From contig JAIYDY010000092.1 in assembly GCA_027487245.1 (NCBI GenBank), positions 1 through 64,000 on the forward strand: a stretch of DNA of 64,000 nt. Reading direction: 5' to 3'. The notes under the pieces are model-generated. The model had not been told where the DNA came from. It did no database searches and saw only the letters and a program-made list of their open reading frames with translations. A program made the position numbers and the translations under genes. Below, one piece after another: positions 18,238-27,267 of this stretch (the stretch's first letter is position 1; each line of letters opens with the position of its first letter). This stretch comes from Hyphomicrobiales bacterium (GTDB lineage: Bacteria > Pseudomonadota > Alphaproteobacteria > Rhizobiales > Beijerinckiaceae).

Positions 18238-18522
18238 ATGATCAAGTCAGAACTCGTCCAGCGCATCGCGGATCGCAATCCGCACCTGTATCAGCGGGAT
18301 GTCGAAAGCATCGTCAACGCCATCCTCGATGAAATCGTCGGGGCGCTCGCCAATGGCAACCGTGTCGAACTGCGCGGTTTCGGGGCTTTTGCCGTCAAGA
18401 AGCGCGAGGGCCGTGTCGGGCGCAACCCGCGGACCGGCGCGTCCGTGACCGTTGACCAGAAGGTCGTCCCGGCCTTCAAGACCGGCAAGGAACTCAGGCT
18501 GAAGCTGAACGGCAAGGCGTGA
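18238..18522 (+). CDS. ihfB: Integration host factor subunit beta
   Basis: DNA-bending nucleoid protein that works with IhfA. It has 94 residues: the HU/IHF fold, the [22 protein letters not shown] beta-arm stretch in which the proline that kinks DNA sits in RNPRTG, and the usual start [11 protein letters not shown]. It lies 27 bases after sppA. Confidence 0.96.
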   Translation: MIKSELVQRIADRNPHLYQRDVESIVNAILDEIVGALANGNRVELRGFGAFAVKKREGRVGRNPRTGASVTVDQKVVPAFKTGKELRLKLNGKA

Positions 18523-18582
18523 CCACCCGGCTGCCATGATGCGCCGATCCGGATGTCCCGGCCCGGCGTTCGGAGATCAACG

Positions 18583-18918
18583 ATGCTGCGCTTTCTGAAA
18601 CTGCTGTTCGCCATTCCGACCGTCCTTGCCATCGTGCTGTTCGCGGTGGCCAACCGGCAATCGGTGCGCGTGTCCTTTGATCCCCTGTCGCGCGAGGCGC
18701 CTGCCGCTTTTATCGATATGCCGCTGTTTGCGCTCGCCCTTGTCGCCCTCGCATTGGGCGTGCTGATCGGCGGGGTGGGGGCCTGGCTCGCCCAGGGCCG
18801 CCACCGCAAGGCCGAGCGCCAACTAAAGCGCGAGGTCAATCGGCTGGCGGTCGAAACGGCTGCCTTGCGCGCCGTCGCTCCGGAATCGTCGCTCGCCAGC
18901 CTCACCGGTCCGCGCTGA
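18583..18918 (+). CDS. lapA: LapA-domain (DUF1049) membrane protein
   Basis: Small inner-membrane protein of 111 residues with two membrane spans (6-25 and 45-68) and a cytoplasmic coiled tail (KAERQLKREVNRLAVET). In E. coli LapA works with LapB in controlling LPS synthesis; here only the fold is certain. GGAG seven bases before the ATG at 18583 sets the start. It follows ihfB, as is usual in rhizobia. Confidence 0.85.
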   Translation: MLRFLKLLFAIPTVLAIVLFAVANRQSVRVSFDPLSREAPAAFIDMPLFALALVALALGVLIGGVGAWLAQGRHRKAERQLKREVNRLAVETAALRAVAPESSLASLTGPR

Positions 18919-18922
18919 TCCC

Positions 18923-19882
18923 ATGCAGGTCATCGCCGCCGCCGAGATCGATCGTCTTCTGTCTTTCCAGACATTGATTCCGGCTCTTGAAGACGCGTTT
19001 CGGGGCGGCATCGTGGCCCCTGTGCGCCATCATCATCACATCGCCCGGCCCGACGCCGACGCGACCTTGCTGCTGATGCCGGCCTGGACCGGAAAGGATG
19101 CGGAGCCGGCTTATGTCGGCACCAAGATCGTCACGGTTTTCCCCGGCAATGCCGCCCTGAGCCTGCCCAGCATTGCGGGGCTCTACCTGCTGATGGATGG
19201 CCGGACAGGGGCGCCGCTGGCGGCGATGGATGGGGCGAGGCTCACATTGTGGCGCACGGCAGCCGCATCCGCGCTGGCCTCGCGCGCCATGGCGCGCCCC
19301 GATGCCAGCCGCCTGCTGATGGTCGGGGCCGGCGCCTTGTCGCGCTTTCTCGTCGCTGCCCATCGCGCGGTCCTCCCCATCACCGAGGTTGCGGTCTGGA
19401 ACCGCTCACGGCCTGCGGCGGAGCGACTGGTGGCGGACCTGCGCGACGGCGGGCTTGCAGCGAGCCTGTGCGAGGACCTGGAGGAAGCAAGCGCGCGCGC
19501 CGACCTAATTTCCTGCGCCACGCTGTCACAGACGCCGCTGATCATGGGCCGCTGGCTGAAGCTTGGTTGCCATCTCGATCTGGTCGGGGCTTTCAACATG
19601 GCGATGCGTGAGGTCGATGACGCAGCGCTCAACCGTGCCCGCGTCCTTGTCGACACCGACGCCGCACTCAGAGAGGGCGGCGATGTGGCCGTGGCCATCG
19701 CATCAGGCCACTATCCGGCGGATGCCGTGCTCGGCACCCTGTTCGATCTTGTGGCCGGGCGGGCCGCGCCGCGCCGCAATGCCGACGACATCACGCTGTT
19801 CAAGTCGGTCGGTGCGTCGCTCGAGGATCTGGCCGCCGCGATGCTGGTCGAGCGCCGTCGTCAGGGTCTTGTCACGGCCTGA
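18923..19882 (+). CDS. Ornithine cyclodeaminase/mu-crystallin family reductase
   Basis: NAD(P)-dependent enzyme of 319 residues. The Rossmann core has VGAGALSRFL and VAVWNRSR, and the second half has HLDLVGAFNMAMREVDDAAL. That last stretch resembles delta1-pyrroline-2-carboxylate reductases (LhpI type) more than true ornithine cyclodeaminases, so a role in proline or hydroxyproline-derived imine reduction is likely but unproven. It starts five bases after lapA and is probably co-transcribed. A hairpin follows its stop. Confidence 0.8.
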   Translation: MQVIAAAEIDRLLSFQTLIPALEDAFRGGIVAPVRHHHHIARPDADATLLLMPAWTGKDAEPAYVGTKIVTVFPGNAALSLPSIAGLYLLMDGRTGAPLAAMDGARLTLWRTAAASALASRAMARPDASRLLMVGAGALSRFLVAAHRAVLPITEVAVWNRSRPAAERLVADLRDGGLAASLCEDLEEASARADLISCATLSQTPLIMGRWLKLGCHLDLVGAFNMAMREVDDAALNRARVLVDTDAALREGGDVAVAIASGHYPADAVLGTLFDLVAGRAAPRRNADDITLFKSVGASLEDLAAAMLVERRRQGLVTA

Positions 19883-19889
19883 GGGCATG

Positions 19890-19905
19890 ATCGGCATCAG
19901 CCGAT
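19890..19905 (+). terminator. Small hairpin with the GGCATCAGCCGAT motif
   Basis: ATCGGC pairs with GCCGAT around ATCA, directly after the stop of the cyclodeaminase-family gene. A near copy of the same bases occurs after two other genes (14980 and 20672). Confidence 0.4.
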
Positions 19906-20062
19906 ACCGCATCACGCGATTATGTGACCTGCAAGTGATCTTGCGTGGTGCAATTTCCGTAAAACCCCTTATAGTGGAAAATACTTACTGCTCGCGACGT
20001 GACACCGTGCCGGTCATGCCGTTGGACCACTTTGGGCCCCGACCGGTGAACTGGAGAGTTTC

Positions 20063-20647
20063 ATGATGGCTGCGTCCCCCCGCGCGCCTGACCAGGACAA
20101 GCAGGACCGGCTCGACCGGGTGCTTGAACTTGTGCTCGATGCCAGATCGCGGATGCCTGCCAACCATCTGCCGAAGCGGCTGAACGGCCTGTTTCGCGAA
20201 CTGGGCAAGCCCGAGCCAGCCAACGATCCCGATGACATCGAGGATCTGATCTGGGCCCTCTGGATCAGCCACCCTGAAGGTCGGGCGGCAACCGCGATGG
20301 CCAATGCCTGCGAGGCCATGGCCGCCGGTGCTTTTGATCTCGCCAAGCCCATCCTTGATGAACTTGTCGAGCGCTATCCGGATTGGCCGGAGGCCTGGAA
20401 CAAGCGCGCCATCCTGGCCTTCATTGCGCGCCAGGACGAGGCGTGCCTCGCCGACATCGAGCGCACCTTGCGTCTGGAACCACGGCATTTCGGAGCCATT
20501 TCGGGCTTTGCGCAGTTGTGCGTGCGCCAGCGTCGCCATGTCGAAGCCAAGGCAGCACTGACCATCGCGCTCGAGATCGATCCGCACCTGCGTGGCCTGC
20601 GCGAACTGATCGACAAGCTCGAGACCCCGCGCGAAACCATGCACTGA
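20063..20647 (+). CDS. Tetratricopeptide repeat protein
   Basis: Cytoplasmic protein of 194 residues with no signal peptide. The C-terminal part shows TPR-like helical pairs (for example EAWNKRAILAFIARQDEACL and the following RTLRLEPRHFGAISGFAQL), a fold for protein contacts. The N-terminal 75 residues are predicted helical and carry an acidic run (PANDPDDIEDLIWALW). GGAGAG lies just before the ATG. No partner is evident; it stands alone between two intergenic gaps. Confidence 0.8.
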   Translation: MMAASPRAPDQDKQDRLDRVLELVLDARSRMPANHLPKRLNGLFRELGKPEPANDPDDIEDLIWALWISHPEGRAATAMANACEAMAAGAFDLAKPILDELVERYPDWPEAWNKRAILAFIARQDEACLADIERTLRLEPRHFGAISGFAQLCVRQRRHVEAKAALTIALEIDPHLRGLRELIDKLETPRETMH

Positions 20648-20789
20648 TCGGCGCGGTCCTGCGCCTGCCGTTGGCATCAGCCGATGCAGGGCTGGACGGA
20701 AGCGCGAAGGCGTTGTCCAATGGGCACGACCCTGAGCTTCGCAAGCTGGGCCTTGGCCAGGGTCGGCCACGCCTAGGATCAACGTCGCC

Positions 20790-21260
20790 ATGTCCAGATC
20801 CGCCCATTCGCTGTCAACCCCGGCGCGTCCCGATGTGACCTGTGCCGTGAGGCGCGGTGCCACGCGCCTGCTGCGTCAGGCAGGTTTTGTGGTCGCCAGT
20901 GAGATGACCTTCGCCAGCGGCCACCGCGCCGACCTCGTCGCATTGCGGCCCAACCACGAGATCTGGATAATCGAGGTCAAGTCAGGGCTTGCCGATTTTC
21001 GCGCCGACCAGAAATGGAGCGCCTATGCGGACTATTGCGATGCGCTGGCGTTCGCGGTGCCGGAAAGCTTCCCGGCGGAACTCATTCCGCCTGAGATCGG
21101 GCTGATCGTGGCCGATGGCTTTGGCGGCGAGATGCTGCGCGAGCCTCTCCGGTCACCGTTGGCCCCGCCGCGGCGCAAGGCTGTGACGCTGGCCTTTGCG
21201 CAACTGGTTTCGGCGCGGCTGATGGCGATCGAGGATCCCGATTTCAGCGCCGGCTGGTAG
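20790..21260 (+). CDS. mmcB: MmcB family DNA repair protein
   Basis: 156-residue member of the PF06319/MmcB family, known in Caulobacter as a DNA-damage-induced repair protein. The residues HRADLVAL, EIWIIEVKSG and FRADQKW fit a restriction-endonuclease-like fold with D and ExK metal residues. I looked for the alphaproteobacterial LexA box (GTTC-N7-GTTC) in the 142 bases upstream and found none, so damage control of this copy is not supported by sequence. Confidence 0.85.
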   Translation: MSRSAHSLSTPARPDVTCAVRRGATRLLRQAGFVVASEMTFASGHRADLVALRPNHEIWIIEVKSGLADFRADQKWSAYADYCDALAFAVPESFPAELIPPEIGLIVADGFGGEMLREPLRSPLAPPRRKAVTLAFAQLVSARLMAIEDPDFSAGW

Positions 21261-21264
21261 GGCT

Positions 21265-21825
21265 TCAGCGCGGCGCGCGCTTGGCCAGAATGCGCTGCAA
21301 GGTCCGGCGGTGCATCTGGAGACGGCGCGCCGTCTCGGAGACGTTGCGGTCGCACAGTTCGTACACACGCTGGATATGCTCCCAGCGGACCCTGTCCGCC
21401 GACATCGGGTTCTCCGGCAGATCCGGCTTGGCATCGGGTGCGGCACCGAGAGCGGCGTGGATTTCGTCGGCATCGGCAGGCTTGGCCAGATAATCGACCG
21501 CACCCATCTTCACGGCACTGACCGCCGACGCGATGTTGCCATAGCCGGTCAGGATGACGCCACGCGCCTCGGGGCGTCGCTCCTTCAGGCGGGCAATCAC
21601 GTCAAGCCCGTTGCCATCGCGCAGGCGCATGTCGATGACAGCGAAGGCCGGCGGCGCAGCCTCGACTGCGGCCAGCCCATCTGCCACGCTTTCGGCGGTG
21701 CGCACCGAATAGCCGCGGGCTTCCATCGCCCGTGCCAGACGGGTCACGAAGGGCCTGTCGTCATCCACCAGCAGCAGGCTCATCTCCGGCAGCGCCGGGG
21801 GAGACCCGATTTCCAAACCTGTCAC
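21265..21825 (-). CDS. actR: Redox response regulator ActR/RegA
   Basis: DNA-binding regulator phosphorylated by ActS. It has 186 residues: a receiver domain with acidic pocket DDD (21-23) and phospho-acceptor D65 (FAVIDMRL), a proline-containing linker, and a Fis-type helix-turn-helix at the C-terminus (NVSETARRLQMHRRTLQRIL). In relatives it controls respiration, carbon and nitrogen fixation. A GTG start at 21825 is chosen because AAGGA lies nine bases upstream and it gives the usual short lead before the receiver; an ATG at 21783 is the alternative. Confidence 0.92.
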   Translation of the reverse strand: MTGLEIGSPPALPEMSLLLVDDDRPFVTRLARAMEARGYSVRTAESVADGLAAVEAAPPAFAVIDMRLRDGNGLDVIARLKERRPEARGVILTGYGNIASAVSAVKMGAVDYLAKPADADEIHAALGAAPDAKPDLPENPMSADRVRWEHIQRVYELCDRNVSETARRLQMHRRTLQRILAKRAPR

Positions 21826-21893
21826 GACGTCACGTCCTTCCAAGGTACAATGCAATTGCCCCTGAGTTGCATACGCGCAGGGCGGGTGCTGGA

Positions 21894-23288
21894 TCAGGAA
21901 GCCTGTCTCTTGAACAGTTTGGGCATCGGGCTCCAATGTTCAAGGCCTGCGGCATCGGCGACACCTGTGCGCGCCTCGAAGGCCTTGCGTGGCCACGCCA
22001 CAGTGATGCGCGCCCCGCTGTTGGCACGCGGGTTGTTGGCGAAGGTGATGGTCGCTCCGGAGCGCTCCAGCAAGGTCTTGGCGATGAACAGCCCGAGCCC
22101 GAGACCCTGCCGCGCCATCCGGTCCTCCCGCACGCTGCCAGGATCGCGATCCCGGTTGCGCCCGCGCAGCGTGATGTAGGGCTCGCCCGCCCGCAGCAGG
22201 ATCTCTGGCGGAAACCCCGGCCCGTCGTCGTTCACCTCGATGATCACGCGCGCCTCGGTCCAGCGGCCTGTCAGGGTCACCGTGGATCGGGCAAAATCCA
22301 CCGCATTGTCGACCAGGTTGCCGATGCCGTAGAGCACGGAAGGATTGCGCCGCATCACCGGTTCCTCGCCTTCGCCCTCCGCGATGATGTCGATCGGCAC
22401 GCCGAAAGGCCGCTGCGGCCCGGCGATCTCCTCCAGGACCTGGCGCAGCACGAAGCTGGACAAGGGCCCGCTATCCTCGTCGAGCGAGGTCAGGGTGCCC
22501 AGGATGGTGCGGCAGCGGTCGACCTCCTGCCGCAAAAGGGCGATGTCCTCCGCCAGCGCCGAGCCCGGCGGGGCCACATTGGCGATTTCCTTGGCGACCA
22601 GCGTGATCGTCGCCAGCGGTGTGCCCAGTTCGTGGGCTGCCGCCGCCGCCAGACCATCGAGTTGCGACAGGTGCTGCTCGCGCGCCATCACCATCTCGGC
22701 GGCCGTGAGCGCCTCGGCCAGATCGTCGGCCTCCGCCGAGACGCGCCATGCATAGATCGAGGTGAAGCCGACGCCGAGCAGGATCGAGACCCAGATGCCG
22801 CCGATGTAGAGGTTCGGCAGGTTCAGCGGGCTGGCGGGATTCCACGGCAAGGGCCAGTGCGCGAAGGCGAGGACACTGGCGCAGAGCACGACGAGCGCGC
22901 CGAGCGCAAGCGTATGCTGCGGGGGCTGTGCTGTGGCCGAGATCAGCACGGGCGCGAGGAACAGCAGCGAGAACGGGTTTTCCAACCCGCCGGTCAGGAA
23001 CAGCAACGCGCCCAGTTGCAGCACGTCATAGCCGAGCAGTGCCAGCGCCGAACGGTCGCTCAGCCGGTGGCTCATCGGATAGCGCAGTCTGAGCGCGATG
23101 TTGAGCCAGACCGATATGGCGATGAGGATCACGCAAGGCGCAACCGGAACCGGAAAGCCAAGGCCAAGATGCACAAGGCCGATCGCGAGCCCTTGCCCGA
23201 GCACCGCAAGCCAGCGCAAGCGCACCAGCGTGTCGAGACGCAAGCGGCGCGAGGCCCGGCCCAGCGCAATCTCGATATGATCTGCCAT
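21894..23288 (-). CDS. actS: Redox sensor histidine kinase ActS/RegB
   Basis: Inner-membrane kinase of 464 residues with six hydrophobic segments (about 25-180). It keeps the quinone-site heptapeptide GGLENPF (100-106), the H-box AAAAHELGTPLATI with H219, the redox-active cysteine position C259 (EVDRCRTIL), and the ATP motifs NLVDNAVDFA and GLGLGLFIAK. Both known redox inputs of RegB are therefore present. The ATG at 23288 starts MADHIEIAL. actR follows 68 bases downstream on the same strand. Confidence 0.94.
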   Translation of the reverse strand: MADHIEIALGRASRRLRLDTLVRLRWLAVLGQGLAIGLVHLGLGFPVPVAPCVILIAISVWLNIALRLRYPMSHRLSDRSALALLGYDVLQLGALLFLTGGLENPFSLLFLAPVLISATAQPPQHTLALGALVVLCASVLAFAHWPLPWNPASPLNLPNLYIGGIWVSILLGVGFTSIYAWRVSAEADDLAEALTAAEMVMAREQHLSQLDGLAAAAAHELGTPLATITLVAKEIANVAPPGSALAEDIALLRQEVDRCRTILGTLTSLDEDSGPLSSFVLRQVLEEIAGPQRPFGVPIDIIAEGEGEEPVMRRNPSVLYGIGNLVDNAVDFARSTVTLTGRWTEARVIIEVNDDGPGFPPEILLRAGEPYITLRGRNRDRDPGSVREDRMARQGLGLGLFIAKTLLERSGATITFANNPRANSGARITVAWPRKAFEARTGVADAAGLEHWSPMPKLFKRQAS

Positions 23289-23628
23289 TCCGTTGTCCGT
23301 CGATCGAGGGTTGCCGTCACTTGCCCCTGTAAAGCACGGCGCGGCAGGACACGGCACCGGCGTATAGTGCCGCAGCCGATGCGTCATGTGTCAGGGGCGG
23401 CTCATCACCGTAAGAACACCTACACACACTTCCTTAGCCTAATGCATGGTTGAATAACTTGGATATCGGGCTAAGTTAGCGCTCTTGTGCGCTGCAACAT
23501 GGCGGCGCACATGAAGGGTGAAGCCGTTCCTGCAACAGGGCAGCGGCGGCATCGGCAGGCACTCTGGAACACCACAAGCAGACCGTCATATCCGGCGGGG
23601 ACGACCGACACGCACTTGCGGGGATCAC
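23289..23628. other. Divergent promoter region between actS and phaZ (340 bases)
   Basis: No gene is seen. It includes an AT-richer patch (23405-23480) that is a likely promoter zone, with an inverted repeat CTTAGCC (23433-23439) / GGCTAAG (23469-23475) separated by 29 bases. Transcripts for actS leave to the left and for phaZ to the right. Confidence 0.5.
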
Positions 23629-24933
23629 ATGCCACTGTCCTACAATCTCTACGAGACCGCTCACATGATGATCGCGCCGGCGCGGGCCATGTCCGACGCG
23701 GCGCAACTCATTTTCAAGAATCCGGCCAATCCGCTGACCTACACCCCGTTTGGCAGGGCGATGGCCGCGTCCGCAGAGCTGTTCGAGCGCACCACGCGGC
23801 GCTATGGCAAGCCATCCTTCGATCTTCCGACCACCCTCGTTGGGGGCCAGCGTGTTGCTGTGACCGAGCGTGTGGTCTGGGAACGGCCTTTCGGCAGGCT
23901 TGTGCATTTCGAGCGGGCGCTCAACCCCGGACAGAAGACAGGGCCCAAGGTGCTGATCGTGGCTCCGATGTCGGGCCATTACGCCACCTTGCTGCGCGGC
24001 ACGGTCGAGGCCTTCCTCCCGGCGCATGAGGTCTACATCACCGACTGGATCGACGCCCGCATGGTGCCGATGGCGACCACCTTCGATCTCGATGATTACA
24101 TCGATTACCTGATTGCCATGTTCCAGATGCTCGGACCTGACACCCACGTCATGGCCGTGTGCCAGCCGGCCGTGCCCGTGATCGCGGCGATTGCCCGCAT
24201 GGAAGCCGAGAACGATCCGTCGGTGCCGCGTTCGATGACGCTGATGGGCGGCCCTATCGACACGCGCCGCGCCCCGACGGCTGTCAACAAGGTGGCGCAG
24301 GAGCGCGGCATCGAGTGGTTCAGGCGCAACTGCGTGGTGCGCGTGCCGATTGTCTATCCGGGCGCGTTGCGCGAGGTTTATCCGGGCTACATGCAGCTGT
24401 CCGGCTTCATGGCCATGAACCTTGATCGCCACATCTCGGCGCACCACGACATGTACCAGCATCTGGTGAAGGGCGACGGCGATTCAGCCGAGAAGCACCG
24501 CGAGTTCTATGACGAGTATATGGCGGTGATGGACCTGACGGCGGAGTTCTATCTCCAGACCGTCGACAAGGTGTTCTGCAAGCATCAGTTGCCGAAGGGC
24601 GAGATGATGCACCGGGACAAGCCTGTCGACCTGAAGGCGATCCGGCGCGTGGCGCTGATGACGGTCGAAGGCGAGAACGATGACATCTCGGGTGTCGGCC
24701 AGACCCAGGCGGCCCAGGACCTGTGCATCAACATCCCTGAGGCCAAACGCGTGCATCATCTGCAGCTGGGTGTCGGCCACTACGGCGTGTTCAACGGCTC
24801 CCGGTTCCGCTCCGAGATCGCGCCGCGCATTGCCGATTTCATGCTCACGCTTGACATGGAAGCCGCCAGAAGCCGCAGCCAGAGCAACGCCGAAATCGCC
24901 CGCAAGGCCATCCGGTCGGTCAAGAGCGCCTGA
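23629..24933 (+). CDS. phaZ: Intracellular polyhydroxybutyrate depolymerase PhaZ
   Basis: Breaks down native PHB granules in the cytoplasm. It has 434 residues; C178 in VCQPAVP sits where the catalytic cysteine of the Ralstonia PhaZ1 family is found (a lipase-box-like site with Cys instead of Ser). The family segments GPKVLIVAPMSGHYATLLRG and VEGENDDISGVGQT are present. The ATG at 23629 follows GGGGA. A phasin-like gene occurs 27 kb away, so the host stores PHA. Confidence 0.92.
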   Translation: MPLSYNLYETAHMMIAPARAMSDAAQLIFKNPANPLTYTPFGRAMAASAELFERTTRRYGKPSFDLPTTLVGGQRVAVTERVVWERPFGRLVHFERALNPGQKTGPKVLIVAPMSGHYATLLRGTVEAFLPAHEVYITDWIDARMVPMATTFDLDDYIDYLIAMFQMLGPDTHVMAVCQPAVPVIAAIARMEAENDPSVPRSMTLMGGPIDTRRAPTAVNKVAQERGIEWFRRNCVVRVPIVYPGALREVYPGYMQLSGFMAMNLDRHISAHHDMYQHLVKGDGDSAEKHREFYDEYMAVMDLTAEFYLQTVDKVFCKHQLPKGEMMHRDKPVDLKAIRRVALMTVEGENDDISGVGQTQAAQDLCINIPEAKRVHHLQLGVGHYGVFNGSRFRSEIAPRIADFMLTLDMEAARSRSQSNAEIARKAIRSVKSA

Positions 24934-24950
24934 TCCGCGACCTGCCATGA

Positions 24951-24972
24951 AGCCGGGCTGAAGTGCCCGGCT
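24951..24972 (+). terminator. Hairpin after phaZ
   Basis: AGCCGGGC (24951-24958) pairs perfectly with GCCCGGCT (24965-24972) around a six-base loop, 18 bases after the phaZ stop. No T-run follows. Confidence 0.65.
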
Positions 24973-25041
24973 ATTCGGCTTGGCAAGGCCATAGCGGCGC
25001 GGCGGCTTTCCTTCGCCGCGCGAAACTTCCAGATTCATCCC

Positions 25042-25782
25042 ATGCGCCTGTCTCTGTTTTCCCGGACCCCGGACCCCGACCACATCGAGGTCAGCCATGG
25101 CGAGCGTCGATTCAAGGTCGCCGTGAAGCGGCGCTCGACGGCGCGCCGGTTCACGCTTCGGGTCTCGCATGCCAGCGGCGAGGTCGTGCTCACCTTGCCA
25201 GAGCGAGGTGATCTCAAGGCCGCCCGCCTGTTTGCTGAAGCGCATGGCGGCTGGATCGCCACAAGGCTGCTGAAACGCCCGGATGGCGTCCCCTTTCAGA
25301 CCGGAGCACTGGTCCCGGTTCGCGGCGTCCCGCACCGCATCGTGCACTGGTCAACCATCCGCGGCCTGACGCGCGCGACCGTGGATCGGGAGGGTCAGGC
25401 CATCCTCGCCGTCTCCGGCGAGACCGGGCATGTGGCGCGCCGGGTCACGGACTTTCTCAAGAAGGAAGCCTTGAAGGATCTGGCCGCCGCAGTGGATCGC
25501 CACAGTGCGGCCCTCGGCATCCCCGCTCGCAAGATCGCCGTGAGGGACACATCCAGCCGCTGGGGGTCATGTTCGTCGAAAGGCCACCTGAGCTTTTCGT
25601 GGCGGCTGATCATGGCCCCGCCGATGGTGCTCGACTATCTGGCGGCGCATGAGGTGGCACACCTCAAGGAAATGAACCATTCCCACCGGTTCTGGACACT
25701 GACCCACAAGCTGTGTCCTGCCACCGAGGAAGCCGAGGCCTGGCTCAAGCGCCACGGTGCCAGCCTGCACCGCTACGGCTAG
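25042..25782 (+). CDS. YgjP-like M48-type metallopeptidase
   Basis: Cytoplasmic protein of 246 residues from the YgjP/WLM family (DUF45). The zinc motif HEVAH (203-207) is followed by NHSHRFW, which supplies the third ligand, and RWGSCSSKGHLSFSWRL is the family core. Substrates of this family are not known. No clear ribosome site precedes the ATG at 25042. Confidence 0.88.
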   Translation: MRLSLFSRTPDPDHIEVSHGERRFKVAVKRRSTARRFTLRVSHASGEVVLTLPERGDLKAARLFAEAHGGWIATRLLKRPDGVPFQTGALVPVRGVPHRIVHWSTIRGLTRATVDREGQAILAVSGETGHVARRVTDFLKKEALKDLAAAVDRHSAALGIPARKIAVRDTSSRWGSCSSKGHLSFSWRLIMAPPMVLDYLAAHEVAHLKEMNHSHRFWTLTHKLCPATEEAEAWLKRHGASLHRYG

Positions 25783-25886
25783 CGATCAAACCGTCACGAG
25801 AAGGCCTGCTTTCGAACCTTGCGCTGTCGGATGCCGGCAAACTTCCCGCTTGCGGAGAGGCGCGCCGGCGGTTTATGAGCAAGCCG

Positions 25887-25976
25887 TCAGGGGAGCTCCG
25901 AAGTGCAGGGGCTGAGATGCGGGCGGCAAGCCTCGCGGACCCTTTAGCTGATCTGGGTAATGCCAGCGGAGCGAGG
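25887..25976 (+). ncRNA. TPP riboswitch (THI element)
   Basis: Binds thiamine pyrophosphate. The conserved core is present in order: AGGGGAGC (25889-25896), GGGCTGAGAT (25909-25918), ACCCTT (25939-25944) and CTGATCTGGGTAAT-GCCAGCG (25948-25968). The ribosome site GAGGTG (25973-25978) of ykoF lies at the 3' edge, four bases from the ATG. Control by hiding that site when ligand is bound is the likely mode. It should lower expression of the whole ykoFEDC operon when thiamine is plentiful. Confidence 0.95.
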
Positions 25977-25982
25977 TGATCG

Positions 25983-26591
25983 ATGTTTTCAGGCGCGCAG
26001 ATTTCCCTTTATCCCATGACCGACGATTTCGTCGGCGTGATCCTCAAGGCCATCAAGGCACTTGATCCATATCGCCTGAATTTCCGCATCGAGACAGACG
26101 ATGTCTCGACGCTGATTGTCGGGCCGCCCGAGCAGCTCTTTCCAGCCATGCGCGACCTGTTCGTCTCGGCAGCCGCCAGTGGCCACCATTGCGTGCTGTC
26201 CGCTGCCGTCTCGCGGGGTTGCCCGGGCGAGCCGGACGATCCGATCTGCACCCCGATCAACGACAGCCGCCATGGCGCGCCGCTGGAGGCGCGCATTGCA
26301 GCAGCGCGTCAGGCCGTGGCCAGGGCGGGGATCATCGGCCAGTCGGTCGCGGCCCAGTTCTCGCTCTATCCGCTCGGTGACGGGCACCACATGGACGAGA
26401 TCTACGGCTGCATCGATTTCCTCAAGACCTCCGGCGTGTTCGAGAAGTCCAAGAACTTCTGCACAAAGCTTCGCGGCGATGCCGGTCCGGTTTTCGCCAC
26501 GCTCAGCGAAGCTTTCCTGCGTTTTGGCGCACCGGAAGGCCATGTGGCCCTTGACCTGACGGTCTCCGCCAACAGCCCGAGCAAGCTCTGA
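25983..26591 (+). CDS. ykoF: Thiamine/HMP-binding protein YkoF
   Basis: 202-residue protein of two tandem ACT-like halves (about 1-85 and 115-200), each starting with a similar FSLYPL / ISLYPM strand. The B. subtilis homologue binds thiamine and is part of the ykoFEDC hydroxymethylpyrimidine/thiamine uptake operon. It has no signal peptide. It is the first gene after the TPP riboswitch, which confirms the pathway. Confidence 0.92.
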   Translation: MFSGAQISLYPMTDDFVGVILKAIKALDPYRLNFRIETDDVSTLIVGPPEQLFPAMRDLFVSAAASGHHCVLSAAVSRGCPGEPDDPICTPINDSRHGAPLEARIAAARQAVARAGIIGQSVAAQFSLYPLGDGHHMDEIYGCIDFLKTSGVFEKSKNFCTKLRGDAGPVFATLSEAFLRFGAPEGHVALDLTVSANSPSKL

Positions 26592-26670
26592 CGCTGCTGA
26601 CGCGCTGAATGCAGCGCGCACGCATTCGATGCGTGCGATCTTCTGTTCCGATCCTGAAAGGCTCCATGCC

Positions 26671-27267
26671 ATGACCACATCCGAACCATCCTCCTTCGTC
26701 TGGACGCAGCGCGAAATCCTGATCGTCGCCGTGCTCGGTGCCGTATTTGGCGTGCTTTATCTCGGCTGGGTGCAGGTCTGGCTGATTGCCCAGGCCTTCC
26801 TCGGGCCGGTGACCATGGACGTGGTGATGGGTTTCTGGTTCATCGTCTCGATCATCGCTGCGGCCATCATCCGCAAACCGGGTGCTGCGCTGTTCTCGGA
26901 GATGCTCGCCGCCGGCATCCAGATCCTGCTTGGCAGCCCCGCCGGCCTGATCCTTCTGCTCACCGGTTTCGTGCAGGGCGCCGGCGCTGAAGCGGTGTTC
27001 GCCGCCACCCGCTGGAAGCGCTACACTCTGCCAGTGCTGATCGCTGCTGGCGTCGGTGCAGCCGTGTTTTCGTTCATCTACACTTGGATCCGCTTCAACT
27101 ATGGCGCGCTGGCTCCGGGCCTGCTTGTGCTCATGTTCACGCTGCGCTGCCTGAGCGGAGCCTTGCTGGCCGGGGTTCTTGGCCACTTGATTGTCGAAGC
27201 CCTTTACAAGACCGGCGTGCTGTCGGGCCTGCCGATCGACCATGCCCGGCGCGCTGCCAGCGCCTGA
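26671..27267 (+). CDS. ykoE: ECF transporter S component YkoE
   Basis: Substrate-binding membrane subunit of an energy-coupling-factor importer for thiamine precursor. It has 198 residues with six hydrophobic helices and the YkoE-type start WTQREILIVAVLGAVFGVLYLGW. The ATG at 26671 follows AAAGG. Its last 26 bases overlap the chosen start of ykoD. Confidence 0.9.
   Translation: MTTSEPSSFVWTQREILIVAVLGAVFGVLYLGWVQVWLIAQAFLGPVTMDVVMGFWFIVSIIAAAIIRKPGAALFSEMLAAGIQILLGSPAGLILLLTGFVQGAGAEAVFAATRWKRYTLPVLIAAGVGAAVFSFIYTWIRFNYGALAPGLLVLMFTLRCLSGALLAGVLGHLIVEALYKTGVLSGLPIDHARRAASA

Noticed and set aside
20648..20789. Search for a LexA box upstream of mmcB
   Set aside because: No GTTC-N7-GTTC or close variant was found, so SOS control is not claimed.
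21732..23453. 573-codon plus-strand frame over actS
   Set aside because: Arg/His/Gln-rich translation opposite a complete sensor kinase.
23433..23475. Inverted repeat CTTAGCC/GGCTAAG as a defined operator
   Set aside because: Seven-base arms 29 bases apart are weak evidence; it is mentioned only within the intergenic entry.
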